The translations under genes were made by a program, and so were the position numbers. Shown here in pieces: positions 30,736 through 38,484 of a stretch of 64,000 bases of DNA. Source of the stretch: Nonomuraea jiangxiensis (lineage in GTDB: Bacteria > Actinomycetota > Actinomycetes > Streptosporangiales > Streptosporangiaceae); contig NZ_FNDJ01000017.1 in the NCBI RefSeq assembly GCF_900099965.1, positions 1 to 64,000 on the forward strand. Reading direction: 5' to 3'. Every line of letters starts with the position of its first letter. Position 1 is the stretch's first letter. The notes under the pieces are model-generated. The model ran no database searches. It saw only the letters and a list, made by a program, of their open reading frames with translations, and was not told where the DNA came from.

Positions 30736-31133
30736 GCCGAGGCGGACCGGATCCCGGCGTCGTCGGCACGGTCCTGGGCGCGCTGGCGGACCCGACCCGG
30801 CGCCTGTTGCTGGACGCGCTCGCCGAGAAGGGCCAGGCCAGCGCGACGACCCTGGCCGGTCGGCTGCCGGTGTCGCGCCAGGCCGTGGTCAAGCATCTGC
30901 AGGTCCTGGAGGAGGCCGGGCTGGTCCGAGGGGTACGCGCGGGGCGCGAGGTGTTGTACACGGTCCGCCCCGCGCCCCTCGACGCCTCGGCCCGCTGGCT
31001 GGCCGACCTGGCCACGGCCTGGGACCGCCGCCTCACCGCCCTCAAACGCGCCGCAGAAGCACCCGACCAGCCGCACGACCAGGCGGGCGACCAGGCACGC
31101 GACCAAACGTTTCCGCCCGGAGGAACCCCGTGA
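30732..31133 (+). CDS. ArsR family transcriptional regulator
   Basis: A 133-residue winged-helix regulator: VLGALADPTRRLLLDALAEKGQASATTLAGRLPVSRQAVVKHLQVLEEAGLV (HTH, recognition helix SRQAVVKHLQVL) followed by the wing VRAGREVLYTVRPAPL. The metal-binding Cys pair of ArsR/SmtB is absent, so it belongs to the non-metal, SdpR-like group that partners AHSA1 proteins. The C-terminal tail has a small DQxxDQ repeat (PHDQAGDQARDQ). It overlaps the SRPBCC gene and is predicted to bind the two dyads at 30208 and 30242. Confidence 0.9.
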   Translation: MSRGGPDPGVVGTVLGALADPTRRLLLDALAEKGQASATTLAGRLPVSRQAVVKHLQVLEEAGLVRGVRAGREVLYTVRPAPLDASARWLADLATAWDRRLTALKRAAEAPDQPHDQAGDQARDQTFPPGGTP

Positions 31134-31340
31134 CCCCCGGCCGCTGACAGACCGACCGGGGGGTCGCCGCGCGGCTCACACACCCGCATCTGACCGGGCC
31201 GCCCCCTTTCCGCATGCGATGTGGCCGAGGACGCTGAAAACGATCTACCGCCCGTAACTTGTGATCCTCTTGGACAAGGCGGTCGCTGTTCGGCCGGGCG
31301 GACGGCGGGTAGGGGGCGGCCTCTGGGAGGGGAGGCCGTG

Positions 31341-32087
31341 GTGGCGTCACACCGGGAGGACCACGTCGTGGCGGGCCTGAAGATCGCCGGTCACCGCAAG
31401 CGAGGCCCGGGGCCGGCCGTGGTGTGTGTGCACGGCGCCGGGGTGTCCAGCAGGGAGTTCCTGCCGTTCGTCGAAGTGCTGGGCGAGCGGCATGACGCCT
31501 GGGCGATCGACCTGCCCGGGTTCGGGGCGAGCGGCAGGCCGGGCCGGCCGCTGACCCTGCCGGCCCACGCCGACGTCGTGGCCGAGTGGGTGGACGTGGC
31601 CAAGGTGGAGCGGCCGTGCCTGCTCGGGGCGTCGTTCGGCTGCCAGGTGGTGGTGGAGGCCGCCGCCCGCCATCCGGAGGTGGCCGCCGCGCTGGTGCTC
31701 GCCGGTCCGACGGTGGATCCGCGGGGACGCTCGCCGTGGCGGCTGGTGTGGCAGTGGTTGCGCAACTCACGGGGAGAGAGCCCCAGTATGATGCCGCTCA
31801 ACCTCGCCGACTACCGTGACGCCGGCCTGCGAGGGCTGCTGGCGACCTTCGGGGAGTCGATGCGCGACCCGGTCGAGGACAAGCTGCCGCACGTCACCGT
31901 GCCCGCCCTGGTGCTGCGCGGCGGCAGGGACCGGATGGTGCCGCAGCCGTGGGCCGAGGAGGTGGCCCGGCTGCTGCCGTACGGGCGGCTCGTGGTCATG
32001 GACGGGCTGCCGCACATGGCACCGTACCGGGATCCGCGAGGCGTCGCCCGCCGGGTCGAGTCCTTCCTCTCGGAGGTGGTGGTATGA
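31341..32087 (+). CDS. Alpha/beta hydrolase
   Basis: A hydrolase of about 248 residues. GTG 31341 or 31338 follows GGGAGGGGAGG. The catalytic parts are VVCVHGAGVSSREFLPF (oxyanion), AIDLPGFGASGRP, nucleophile LLGASFGCQVVVEAA (G-x-S-x-G, with Phe then Gly), the acid in LRGGRDRMVP and the His in DGLPHMAPYRDP. Such proteins are esterases, lactonases or C-C hydrolases; the substrate is unknown. Its stop overlaps the ATG of the next gene (ATGA), so it forms a two-gene operon with the 461-residue protein of unknown function. Confidence 0.85.
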   Translation: MASHREDHVVAGLKIAGHRKRGPGPAVVCVHGAGVSSREFLPFVEVLGERHDAWAIDLPGFGASGRPGRPLTLPAHADVVAEWVDVAKVERPCLLGASFGCQVVVEAAARHPEVAAALVLAGPTVDPRGRSPWRLVWQWLRNSRGESPSMMPLNLADYRDAGLRGLLATFGESMRDPVEDKLPHVTVPALVLRGGRDRMVPQPWAEEVARLLPYGRLVVMDGLPHMAPYRDPRGVARRVESFLSEVVV

Positions 32088-33469
32088 GACCGGGCCGGGT
32101 CGTCGCGTCGTTCGATTCGGCCACCGGCATGCTGCGGGCGCTCTCGCGGTTCCTGCACGGGCGGGACGCGCCGCTCATCGGCCAGGGGCCGGCGGCAGCG
32201 GAGCCGGTGGTCTCGGCCCTGCTGGGGGCGGCCAACAAGCTGCCGCGCCGGCTGCAGGAGAGGGCGTACGCCGCCGGCGGGTGGGCGGAGGCCGTACCGA
32301 TGCACAAGGTGGGCGACATCCGTTCGGACGGGCTCGCGCGCTGGGTCACCGGGCACTACCCGCGCCGCCGCAGCCAGGTGGCCTTCGTCGGCTCGGCCAA
32401 CGGCGCCCTGATCCACCTGTGCGCGGCGCTGGCCGCGCCCTGGCTGCCGCAGACGCTGCTGATCCCGGTACGGCGGCGCGGCGTGCACCCGGACGAACCC
32501 CGCGAGGACCTGCGCCACACCCGGGCGGCCGGCCAGGCGCTGCTCGCCGCCAACCCCGACCTGGTCCTGCACCACATGCACGACGCCAACCAGGACCGGC
32601 TGATGATCGCGGGCATGACCTATTTCCGGGTCAAGTGGCGTGGCCTGCCCGCGGCCTACCGGCGTTTCCTGGAGGAGAGCCTCGCTCCCGGCGGGACCCT
32701 GGTGGTCGTGGACTGCCGGCTCAGTCGGCCGGTCACGGAGGTGGGTCCCCGCCACGTCTTCCAGCCCGGGGCGCTGGGCGGGGCGACCTTGCGGGAATAC
32801 CTGGAGGGTGGGCCGCGGGTGGCGGACTACCTGAGCCGGTACGGCTCCCCGCACCGCCGATGGGACTATCCGCCGGTGAACGGGCGGCGGCCGGAGGCGG
32901 AGTGGGGGTTCGAGCCCGGTCTGCTGCCCGACCTGGAAGAGCTGGCCGCGCGTAACGGCTGGCGGCTGGCGCGCCTGAGCTTCGCCGAGCCCGAGCACCT
33001 GAGCCCGGTGGTGGCCGACCTGTATCGGGAGTGGTACCGGCGGCGTGGTCTGCCGGCCGATCGGCTGCTGGCCGAGTGCTTCCTGCTTCTCGAACCGTGG
33101 TGGACGCTGCGCAGCGGTTCGGTGCCGTACTGGATGGTGTTCAACACCGAGCCGTCGCGGGCGAGCCTGACCGGATACCTCGACGGGACGGATCCCTTCG
33201 ACGAGATCAGGCTGCTGCTGTTCTCCCATGGAGTGGAGTCCGTCGGGCTGGCCACGATCGAGCGGTGGCGGGAGGTGCTGGCCCGCGCGAGCAAGGTGGG
33301 CGTCTTCACCGGCATCGACACCGGCGCCTACCCCCGCGACTTCGCCAGCTTGGCCCGTGCGCATCGGGAGCTCGCCCGGATCCGGTCCACGGTCCCGATG
33401 CCGTTGCCGATGGACTGGCAGACGGCGGAGAAGTTCCTCACCGGCCGTGACGAGGTCGAGATCGTCTAG
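32084..33469 (+). CDS. Conserved hypothetical protein, partner of the hydrolase
   Basis: A 461-residue protein starting at ATG 32084 with GGAGG upstream. I do not recognise the family. The segment AFVGSANGALIHLCAALAAPWLPQTLLIPVRRRG resembles a nucleotide- or SAM-binding Rossmann start. LAPGGTLVVVDCRLS resembles a methyltransferase strand 5, but motif I Gly spacing is not classical. The C-terminal region (SVPYWMVFNTEPSRASLTGYL) is rich in aromatic residues. It is soluble, with no signal peptide. Translational coupling to the alpha/beta hydrolase implies a joint pathway. Methyltransferase activity is a guess only. Confidence 0.7.
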   Translation: MRPGRVVASFDSATGMLRALSRFLHGRDAPLIGQGPAAAEPVVSALLGAANKLPRRLQERAYAAGGWAEAVPMHKVGDIRSDGLARWVTGHYPRRRSQVAFVGSANGALIHLCAALAAPWLPQTLLIPVRRRGVHPDEPREDLRHTRAAGQALLAANPDLVLHHMHDANQDRLMIAGMTYFRVKWRGLPAAYRRFLEESLAPGGTLVVVDCRLSRPVTEVGPRHVFQPGALGGATLREYLEGGPRVADYLSRYGSPHRRWDYPPVNGRRPEAEWGFEPGLLPDLEELAARNGWRLARLSFAEPEHLSPVVADLYREWYRRRGLPADRLLAECFLLLEPWWTLRSGSVPYWMVFNTEPSRASLTGYLDGTDPFDEIRLLLFSHGVESVGLATIERWREVLARASKVGVFTGIDTGAYPRDFASLARAHRELARIRSTVPMPLPMDWQTAEKFLTGRDEVEIV

Positions 33470-33488
33470 CCCGCATCCGCAATGCACT

Positions 33489-33513
33489 GTTTCGTCCTTG
33501 GCGCGCTGGGCAG
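33489..33513 (+). promoter_or_regulatory. Sigma-B-like promoter
   Basis: GTTT (33489-33492), 15-base spacer, GGGCAG (33508-33513). This fits the actinomycete stress-sigma pattern GNNT-N14-16-GGGTA with one difference. It lies 34 bp before the gene at 33547. Confidence 0.45.
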
Positions 33514-33546
33514 GCCCCGACAGACGCCACTTCACGAAGGACGATC

Positions 33547-34002
33547 ATGTCGACCTGGCCGCCCGAGCCCCGAGCACGGACTGACACCATGCAGAACATC
33601 CGGCAATGGAGCCCTGATCGCCCAGCCGACCATGACTGGGACTGCCCGCACTGGACGGTGCAGTGCCCGGGAGCTCCCCTGCACGACGACGGCCCCGCGT
33701 ACGGGCTGGGCGCCGACGGCCGCCCCCTGTGGACCGAACGTGACCGCGACGCCGAACGCGTCCGCGCGTTCCTGCGCAGGGCGCGGCGCGCCGAGATCGC
33801 CGGCCCGCGTGGCGGGTTCATCGTCACGGGAGGTCACGGGGGCGTCTTCCTCGTCACCTGTACGGATCCGCAGCCGGTGGTCGCGGGCGAGGTCTCCGCC
33901 TGCATGCGCTCCCTGGCCCGTACCGGCCTGTCGGTGGAGCCGCACCCGGACGACGAGCGCACGCTCCGGGTCCGCCTCGCGCCGATCGCCAGGGCCTCCT
34001 GA
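33547..34002 (+). CDS. Hypothetical protein, possible stress-regulon member
   Basis: A 151-residue soluble protein; ATG 33547 follows GAAGGA with a 5-base gap. The N-terminus has WSPDRPADHDWDCPHWTVQCPGAPLHDDG, containing two Cys in a C-x6-C arrangement. The C-terminal half (GGFIVTGGHGGVFLVTCTDPQ...AGEVSACMRSLARTGLSVEPH) looks like an alpha/beta domain. I do not recognise the family. The sigma-B-like promoter upstream groups it with the next three genes. It does not overlap its neighbours. Confidence 0.65.
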   Translation: MSTWPPEPRARTDTMQNIRQWSPDRPADHDWDCPHWTVQCPGAPLHDDGPAYGLGADGRPLWTERDRDAERVRAFLRRARRAEIAGPRGGFIVTGGHGGVFLVTCTDPQPVVAGEVSACMRSLARTGLSVEPHPDDERTLRVRLAPIARAS

Positions 34003-34063
34003 CCTGCCGGGATCCGGGACCGCCTGGCCCCCCGTCCGCTGAGCCGGGGGCGTTCGAGAAGAA

Positions 34064-34088
34064 GGTTGAGACGCCTGCCTGGGGGTAC
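34064..34088 (+). promoter_or_regulatory. Sigma-B-like promoter of the STAS gene
   Basis: GGTTG (34064-34068), 14-base spacer, GGGTAC (34083-34088), 59 bp before the ATG at 34147. It matches the GNNT-N14-16-GGGTAC/T pattern of Streptomyces sigma-B-type factors. Confidence 0.55.
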
Positions 34089-34146
34089 TTGGAGGGCTCA
34101 TCGCCCTTGCGTGATGAGCACCAACCCGAGCTAGGAAAAAACCCTC

Positions 34147-34455
34147 ATGAGACTGCATCTCAGTGTCAGCGTGCCCGCTGACACGCCCGTCGTCGGCGTA
34201 CGCGGCGAGGTCGACGCGCTCACCGCCGACGATCTCTACGGCTTCCTCGCCACCGTGATCAGCCAGCGCGGCCCGCGCCTGGACGTGGACCTCAAGGACG
34301 TGACCTTCATGGACGCGGCAGGCGCCACCGCGCTGCTGCTGGCCCGCCAGCTGGCCACGTCGCTCGGCGGGAGCCTCACTGTGATCGCGCTCAGCGCGCC
34401 TGCGGCACGAGGATTGGGCACCGCCATCGCCCACCAGACATTGCGCGCCCATTAG
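34147..34455 (+). CDS. STAS-domain anti-sigma factor antagonist-like protein
   Basis: A 102-residue STAS protein: VVGVRGEVDALTADDLYGFLATVISQRGPRLDVDLKDVTFMDAAGATALLLARQLA. In SpoIIAA/RsbV antagonists the motif is I-D-S-S-G with a phosphorylatable Ser. Here it reads MDAAG, so both Ser positions are Ala and it cannot be switched by a classical RsbW kinase. It may be constitutively able to bind its anti-sigma factor, or act in another scaffold. It lies under a sigma-B-like promoter, next to three other genes with such promoters. No anti-sigma factor or sigma gene is adjacent. Confidence 0.85.
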   Translation: MRLHLSVSVPADTPVVGVRGEVDALTADDLYGFLATVISQRGPRLDVDLKDVTFMDAAGATALLLARQLATSLGGSLTVIALSAPAARGLGTAIAHQTLRAH

Positions 34456-34523
34456 TCTTATGCAAATCTTGCCATTCTTTTTACGTGCGCGGAACGCCAT
34501 TCCGCCATCGCCGCATGGCTGCC

Positions 34524-34547
34524 GTTTGCGCTGCCCGCAAAGGGTAG
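34524..34547 (+). promoter_or_regulatory. Sigma-B-like promoter
   Basis: GTTT (34524-34527), 14-base spacer, GGGTAG (34542-34547). This is the best match of the four to the stress-sigma consensus. It lies 25 bp before the ATG at 34572. Confidence 0.62.
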
Positions 34548-34571
34548 AAAAGGCGATGGAGGTAACCGACC

Positions 34572-34991
34572 ATGACACCACGAGACAGTTCCGGAAAGCA
34601 GCGGAACACTTCCGATAATAAAATTCGGCGCGGCCCCGAGAGCTCCAGCAGCGTGCAGCACTCGCAGGAGATCCACTCGCCGGAGGAAAAGCCCGAGCGC
34701 CCCGGCCGGAGCCTCGTCACCACCAACCACGACGTGATCCGGCGCTGGGCCGAGGAGCGCGACGCCACCCCGGCGACGGTCGAGGGAACCGAGCACGGCG
34801 ACCACCTGGGCGTCCTGCGGCTCGACTTCCCTGGCTACGGCGGTGGCGGCAAGCTCCGGCAGGTGAGCTGGGAGGAGTGGTTCGACACGTTCGACAAACG
34901 CGGGCTCAACTTCATCTACCAGGAAAGCAAAAGTGACGGCACCCCGAGCAACTTCTTCCGCCTGGAGAATCCGCAGCGGGAGGATGCCTGA
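34572..34991 (+). CDS. Conserved hypothetical protein (short stress-associated family)
   Basis: A 139-residue protein; ATG 34572 follows GGAGGT with 8 bases between. The first ~45 residues are polar and probably disordered (SSGKQRNTSDNK...SSSSVQHSQEIHSPEEKP). The rest matches a widespread small domain: TTNHDVIRRWAEERDATPATVEGTEHGDHLGVLRLDFPG...VSWEEWFDTFDKRGLNFIYQE...PSNFFRLENP. Relatives are often mis-annotated as branching enzyme fragments; no catalytic residues are known. It has a strong sigma-B-like promoter and sits in a run of such genes, fitting a stress role. Confidence 0.75.
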   Translation: MTPRDSSGKQRNTSDNKIRRGPESSSSVQHSQEIHSPEEKPERPGRSLVTTNHDVIRRWAEERDATPATVEGTEHGDHLGVLRLDFPGYGGGGKLRQVSWEEWFDTFDKRGLNFIYQESKSDGTPSNFFRLENPQREDA

Positions 34992-34996
34992 AATAC

Positions 34997-35021
34997 GTTA
35001 GCGGCGCCCTGACTCGGGCAT
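34997..35021 (+). promoter_or_regulatory. Possible sigma-B-like promoter of the SDR gene
   Basis: GTTA (34997-35000), 15-base spacer, GGGCAT (35016-35021). It is weaker than the two upstream. The start site it predicts lies close to ATG 35032. Confidence 0.4.
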
Positions 35022-35031
35022 GCCGGGTCCC

Positions 35032-35895
35032 ATGCCAGAACAACCGAACAGCACCCCGCCAGCACAGGACCAGCCCTATCCGGGACGTACCGCGGAAATG
35101 ACTCCGGAACCGCGTGACGAGATGCGCGCCTACACCGGCCGCGGCCTGCTCAAGGACAAGCGGGCGTTGATCACCGGAGGCGACTCGGGGATCGGCCGCG
35201 CCGTGGCCGTCGCCTTCGCCAAGGAGGGCGCCGACGTCGCCATCGCCTACCTGACCGAGCACGAGGACGCCGCCCACACCAGCAAACTGGTGGAGGCGGC
35301 GGGCCGGCGCTGCGTCCTGCTGCCCGGGGACCTCGGCGAGCGCGAGCACTGCGCGTCCGTCGTCGAGCGGACGGTGGCCGAGCTCGGCGGTCTCGACATC
35401 GTGGTCAACAACGTGGCCTACCAGGCGCCGGTCGACTCGCTGGAGGAGCTGACCGACGAGCAGTGGGAGCACACCTTCAACGTCAACATCCACAGCTACT
35501 TCCGCATCACGAGGGCCGCGCTGCCGCACCTGGGCGAAGGGTCGGCGATCATCAACACGTCCTCGATCAACGGGCTGCGCGGCAACAAGTCGCTCATCGA
35601 CTACGCCGCCACCAAGGGCGCGATCAACGCCTTCACCTACTCGATGGCGCAGAACCTCGTCGAACGGGGCATCCGGATCAACGCCGTGGCACCGGGTCCC
35701 GTGTGGACGCCGCTGATCCCCGCGACCATGCCGCAGGAGAAGGTCGAGCAGTTCGGCAAGCAGGTGCCGATGAAACGCGCCGCCGATCCCGACGAGATCG
35801 CCCCCTCGTACGTCTTCTTCGCGGCCGGGCAGCTGTCGTCCTACTACACCGGCGAGATCCTGGCCCCGATCGGCGGCGAGACGCTCCCCGGCTGA
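35032..35895 (+). CDS. SDR oxidoreductase, general-stress YdaD/GSP39-like
   Basis: A classical short-chain dehydrogenase of about 287 residues. The ~40-residue N-terminal lead (PEQPNSTPPAQDQPYPGRTAEMTPEPRDEM) is typical of the GSP39/YdaD branch. The cofactor motif is ALITGGDSGIGRAVAVAFAKEGADVAI, with NNVAYQ (NNAG-like), Ser in INTSSINGLRG and the catalytic Tyr/Lys in YAATKGAINAF. The C-terminus GEILAPIGGETLPG is also characteristic. In Bacillus, YdaD is under sigma-B control, which agrees with the promoter seen here. ATG 35032 is chosen; ATG 35020 is in frame but falls at the promoter. The natural substrate is unknown. Confidence 0.88.
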   Translation: MPEQPNSTPPAQDQPYPGRTAEMTPEPRDEMRAYTGRGLLKDKRALITGGDSGIGRAVAVAFAKEGADVAIAYLTEHEDAAHTSKLVEAAGRRCVLLPGDLGEREHCASVVERTVAELGGLDIVVNNVAYQAPVDSLEELTDEQWEHTFNVNIHSYFRITRAALPHLGEGSAIINTSSINGLRGNKSLIDYAATKGAINAFTYSMAQNLVERGIRINAVAPGPVWTPLIPATMPQEKVEQFGKQVPMKRAADPDEIAPSYVFFAAGQLSSYYTGEILAPIGGETLPG

Positions 35896-35938
35896 GGCGG
35901 CCGACGTCGCCGTCGTCCGGTACGTCGTGGCCGATCGC

Positions 35939-35956
35939 TAGCCGACCGGTCCAGTA
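35939..35956. promoter_or_regulatory. TetR operator candidate upstream of the TetR gene
   Basis: TAGCCGACC-GGTCCAGTA, centred on GACCGGTC, 29 bp before the TetR start. The left arm matches 8 of 9 bases in the better palindrome at 37685. Confidence 0.55.
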
Positions 35957-35984
35957 CTCGTGACCCCGGCCGTACACTCGGCCC

Positions 35985-36635
35985 ATGGGACGGACCAGCG
36001 ACGCCAGGAAGAAGATCCTCAGCGCCGCGCAATCGCTCATCGAGCTGCGCGGTTACTCCGCCTTGGGCGTGGCCGAGATCTGCAAGGCGGCCGGGGTGCC
36101 CAAGGGCAGCTTCTACTACTTCTTCGAGTCCAAGGAGGCTCTGGCCCTGGCCGTCATCGACGAGCACTGGGCCGACCAGGAGCGGCTCTGGCGGCACGTG
36201 CTGACCGGCGAGGCGGCACCGCTGCGGCGGCTGCGGCGGCTGTTCGAGGCGACGGAGGCCGCCCAGCGCGCCGGGCAGAGGAGCTGCGGCACCGTCTCGG
36301 GGTGCCTGTTCGGCAACCTCTCGCTGGAGATGAGCAACCACACCGAGGCCGTGCGCGGGCGGCTGCAGGAGATCTTCGACCTCCAGGTGGACCTGGTCGA
36401 GGCGGTCATCGCCGAGGCCCTCGCGCGGGCGGAGGTCTCCGTGGCCGACCCACGGGAAGCCGCGCGATCGGTGGTGGCCCAGCTGGAAGGGCAGGTGCTG
36501 TTCGCCAAGCTCTACAACGACACGCGACGGCTCGCCCCCCTGTGGCCGAACTGCCTGGCGCTGCTCGGCGCCCGCGCACCGGACGAGGCGGCCGGCGTCC
36601 TCGCTGCTGGTAGAGAGGGCCTCCCACCGACGTAA
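35985..36635 (+). CDS. TetR family transcriptional regulator
   Basis: A 216-residue TetR repressor. The HTH is DARKKILSAAQSLIELRGYSALGVAEICKAAGVPKGSFYYFFESKEALALAVI. The helical ligand-binding domain includes a conserved-looking SCGTVSGCLFGNLSLEMSN, which places it near the AcuR/YfiR-type TetR group with a Cys pair. The operator-like dyad upstream recurs before the SDR gene at 37738, so the SDR is the likely target. The next gene, LysR, starts 1 bp after its stop, so the two regulators are co-transcribed. Confidence 0.9.
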   Translation: MGRTSDARKKILSAAQSLIELRGYSALGVAEICKAAGVPKGSFYYFFESKEALALAVIDEHWADQERLWRHVLTGEAAPLRRLRRLFEATEAAQRAGQRSCGTVSGCLFGNLSLEMSNHTEAVRGRLQEIFDLQVDLVEAVIAEALARAEVSVADPREAARSVVAQLEGQVLFAKLYNDTRRLAPLWPNCLALLGARAPDEAAGVLAAGREGLPPT

Positions 36636-36636
36636 C

Positions 36637-37578
36637 ATGACGAACGTGGAGCTGCGCCAGCTGCGATACTTCGTCGCGGTCGCCGAGGAGCTGAACTTCG
36701 GCCGTGCCGCCGAGCGCCTGCTGATCGCCGGCCCCTCCCTGTCCCAGCAGATCAAGGCGCTGGAACGCGATCTCGGCGTGCGCCTGTTCGACCGGGACCG
36801 GCGTTCGGTGTCCCTCACCCCGGCCGGTAGCGCGCTGCTGCCGCACACCCGGGCCCTGCTGGAGCGGGCCGACGACCTCCGCCATCAGGCCCGCCGGCTG
36901 TCCGGATCGAGGCCGGTACGGCTCGGCTACGTCAACTGGCTCCCGCCGGACCTGAGCGCCCGCACCGCCGCCGCGGCGCAGGTTCACGTGGACGCCTGGG
37001 TGGGGCCCTCGCACACCCAGGCCGCCCGGGTGGCCGACGGCGGCCTGGACCTCGCGGTGTGCTGGGTGCGTACCGACGATCTGGAGCGGCTCGGCCTGCG
37101 TGCCCGGCTCATCGGCGCCGACCGCCTCTACGCCGTCGCCACCGGCGACGACACCGGCGACGTCCCGGCCCGGGACACCGCCGTCCTGCTCGACGACGAC
37201 ACCACCTCCTGGTCGTCCTGGAACGCCTACGCCGAGGAGCTGGCCGGGCAGACCGGCGCCCACGCGGTACGCGTCTCCGACGGGGGCATCACCGGCCCGG
37301 CGTTCTTCGACCACGTGCGCCGGTGCGGCCGCCCGATCATCAACTCCCCCAAGGGCCAGGCCGCCCCGCTGCCGCCCGATCTCGTCCGACGCCCCGTCGT
37401 CGCGCCGGAGATCTACTGGACCTGGTCCCTGGTGTGGCGCCGGGACGAGGTCCGCCCCTCGGTCCTCGCCGTCGTCGAGGCCCTCCGCGAGGACGGCGAC
37501 CTCGGGATCCACGGCCAGGACGCCTGGCTGCCCGAGAGCGACCCATACCGGCCTCCGGGGTCGTCGCGGGGCCGCTGA
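36637..37578 (+). CDS. LysR family transcriptional regulator
   Basis: A 313-residue LysR regulator. The N-terminal winged HTH is VELRQLRYFVAVAEELNFGRAAERLLIAGPSLSQQIKALERDLGVRLFDRDRRSVSLTPAG, followed by a linker helix and a two-lobed periplasmic-binding-like effector domain starting at PVRLGYVNWLPP. ATG 36637 lies 1 bp after the TetR stop. The GTG 9 bases on is an alternative. It is upstream of the SDR gene in the same direction but separated by about 160 bp containing a promoter and operator. The effector is unknown. Confidence 0.9.
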   Translation: MTNVELRQLRYFVAVAEELNFGRAAERLLIAGPSLSQQIKALERDLGVRLFDRDRRSVSLTPAGSALLPHTRALLERADDLRHQARRLSGSRPVRLGYVNWLPPDLSARTAAAAQVHVDAWVGPSHTQAARVADGGLDLAVCWVRTDDLERLGLRARLIGADRLYAVATGDDTGDVPARDTAVLLDDDTTSWSSWNAYAEELAGQTGAHAVRVSDGGITGPAFFDHVRRCGRPIINSPKGQAAPLPPDLVRRPVVAPEIYWTWSLVWRRDEVRPSVLAVVEALREDGDLGIHGQDAWLPESDPYRPPGSSRGR

Positions 37579-37644
37579 CCTCGGGTGGGAGCCTGTGCCT
37601 AGCAGCTGCGAGCATCCAGGTCCCGGCTCAGGCCCCGTCGATCG

Positions 37645-37674
37645 TTGACTCACCTCCACCGGGCCGCCTACGTT
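37645..37674 (+). promoter_or_regulatory. Promoter of the SDR gene at 37738
   Basis: TTGACT (-35, 37645-37650), 18-base spacer, TACGTT (-10, 37669-37674). The palindrome at 37685 would cover roughly +5 to +22, the usual place for a repressor. Confidence 0.5.
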
Positions 37675-37684
37675 CGCATCGAAA

Positions 37685-37702
37685 TAGTCGACCGGTCGGC
37701 TA
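37685..37702. promoter_or_regulatory. TetR operator, 18-bp palindrome
   Basis: TAGTCGACC-GGTCGGCTA; the two 9-base arms differ at one position. It shares its core with the site before the TetR gene (35939-35956), linking regulator and target. Confidence 0.68.
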
Positions 37703-37737
37703 GTTCGGTCGCCCGGAATCACCTTGGGGAAGTCATC

Positions 37738-38451
37738 ATGGGCAGTCAGCACCAGAAGGTCGCCGTCATCACCGGCGCCTCGCAGGGCATCGGCGCCGGC
37801 CTCGTCGCGGCCTATCGTAAGCTGGGCTACGCCGTCGTCGCCGTCTCGCGCACCATCGCCCCCTCCGGCGACCCGGGCATCCTCACGATCCAGGGCGACC
37901 TCGCCGATCCGGCCGCCGCCGAACGCGCGATCGCCGCCGCCGTGGAGCGCTTCGGCCGGATCGACACCCTGGTCAACAACGCGGGCATCTTCGTCGCCAA
38001 GCCGTTCACCGACTACACCCCCGACGACTACGCCGCCGTGACCGGGGTGAACCTCACCGGCTTCTTCCGCCTCACCCAGCTCGCCGTCGCCCACATGCTT
38101 CACCAGGGCGGCGGCCACGTCGTCAACGTCACCACCAGCCTGGTCGACAACGCCGACTCCCGGGTCCCGTCCGTACTGGCCTCGCTGACCAAGGGCGGTC
38201 TGCAGTCGGCCACCAAGTCCCTCGCCATCGAGTACGCCACCCGCGGCGTCCGCGTCAACGCCGTCTCACCCGGCATCATCAAGACCCCGATGCATCCCGA
38301 GGAGACCCACGAGGCCCTCGCGGCGCTGCAGCCGGCGCAGCGGCTGGGCGAGGTGGACGACGTCGTGGACGCGGTCGTCTACCTGGAGAACGCCCCCTAC
38401 GTCACCGGCGAGATCCTCCACGTCGACGGCGGCGTGAGCGCCGGCCACTGA
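37738..38451 (+). CDS. SDR family oxidoreductase lacking the usual catalytic Tyr
   Basis: A 237-residue short-chain dehydrogenase/reductase fold: VAVITGASQGIGAGLVAAYRKLGYAVVAV (NAD(P) site), LVNNAGIFVAKPF, VNVTTSLVDN (Ser region), and PSVLASLTKGGLQSATKSLAIEYATRGVRVNAVSPGIIKTPMH. At the active site the Lys is kept, but the residue four before it is Ala instead of Tyr (ASLTK rather than Y-x-x-x-K). The fold is therefore present while the classical mechanism is not. GGGGA precedes ATG 37738. It is controlled by the TetR operator upstream and followed by a truncated SgcJ-like gene, a common operon partner. Confidence 0.88.
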   Translation: MGSQHQKVAVITGASQGIGAGLVAAYRKLGYAVVAVSRTIAPSGDPGILTIQGDLADPAAAERAIAAAVERFGRIDTLVNNAGIFVAKPFTDYTPDDYAAVTGVNLTGFFRLTQLAVAHMLHQGGGHVVNVTTSLVDNADSRVPSVLASLTKGGLQSATKSLAIEYATRGVRVNAVSPGIIKTPMHPEETHEALAALQPAQRLGEVDDVVDAVVYLENAPYVTGEILHVDGGVSAGH

Positions 38452-38484
38452 CCCTCGATCCCGACGCGAACAAGGAGCATCACG

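Noticed and set aside
34236..34427. Minus-strand frame opposite the STAS gene
   Set aside because: No start signal or motif; the plus strand encodes a clear STAS fold.
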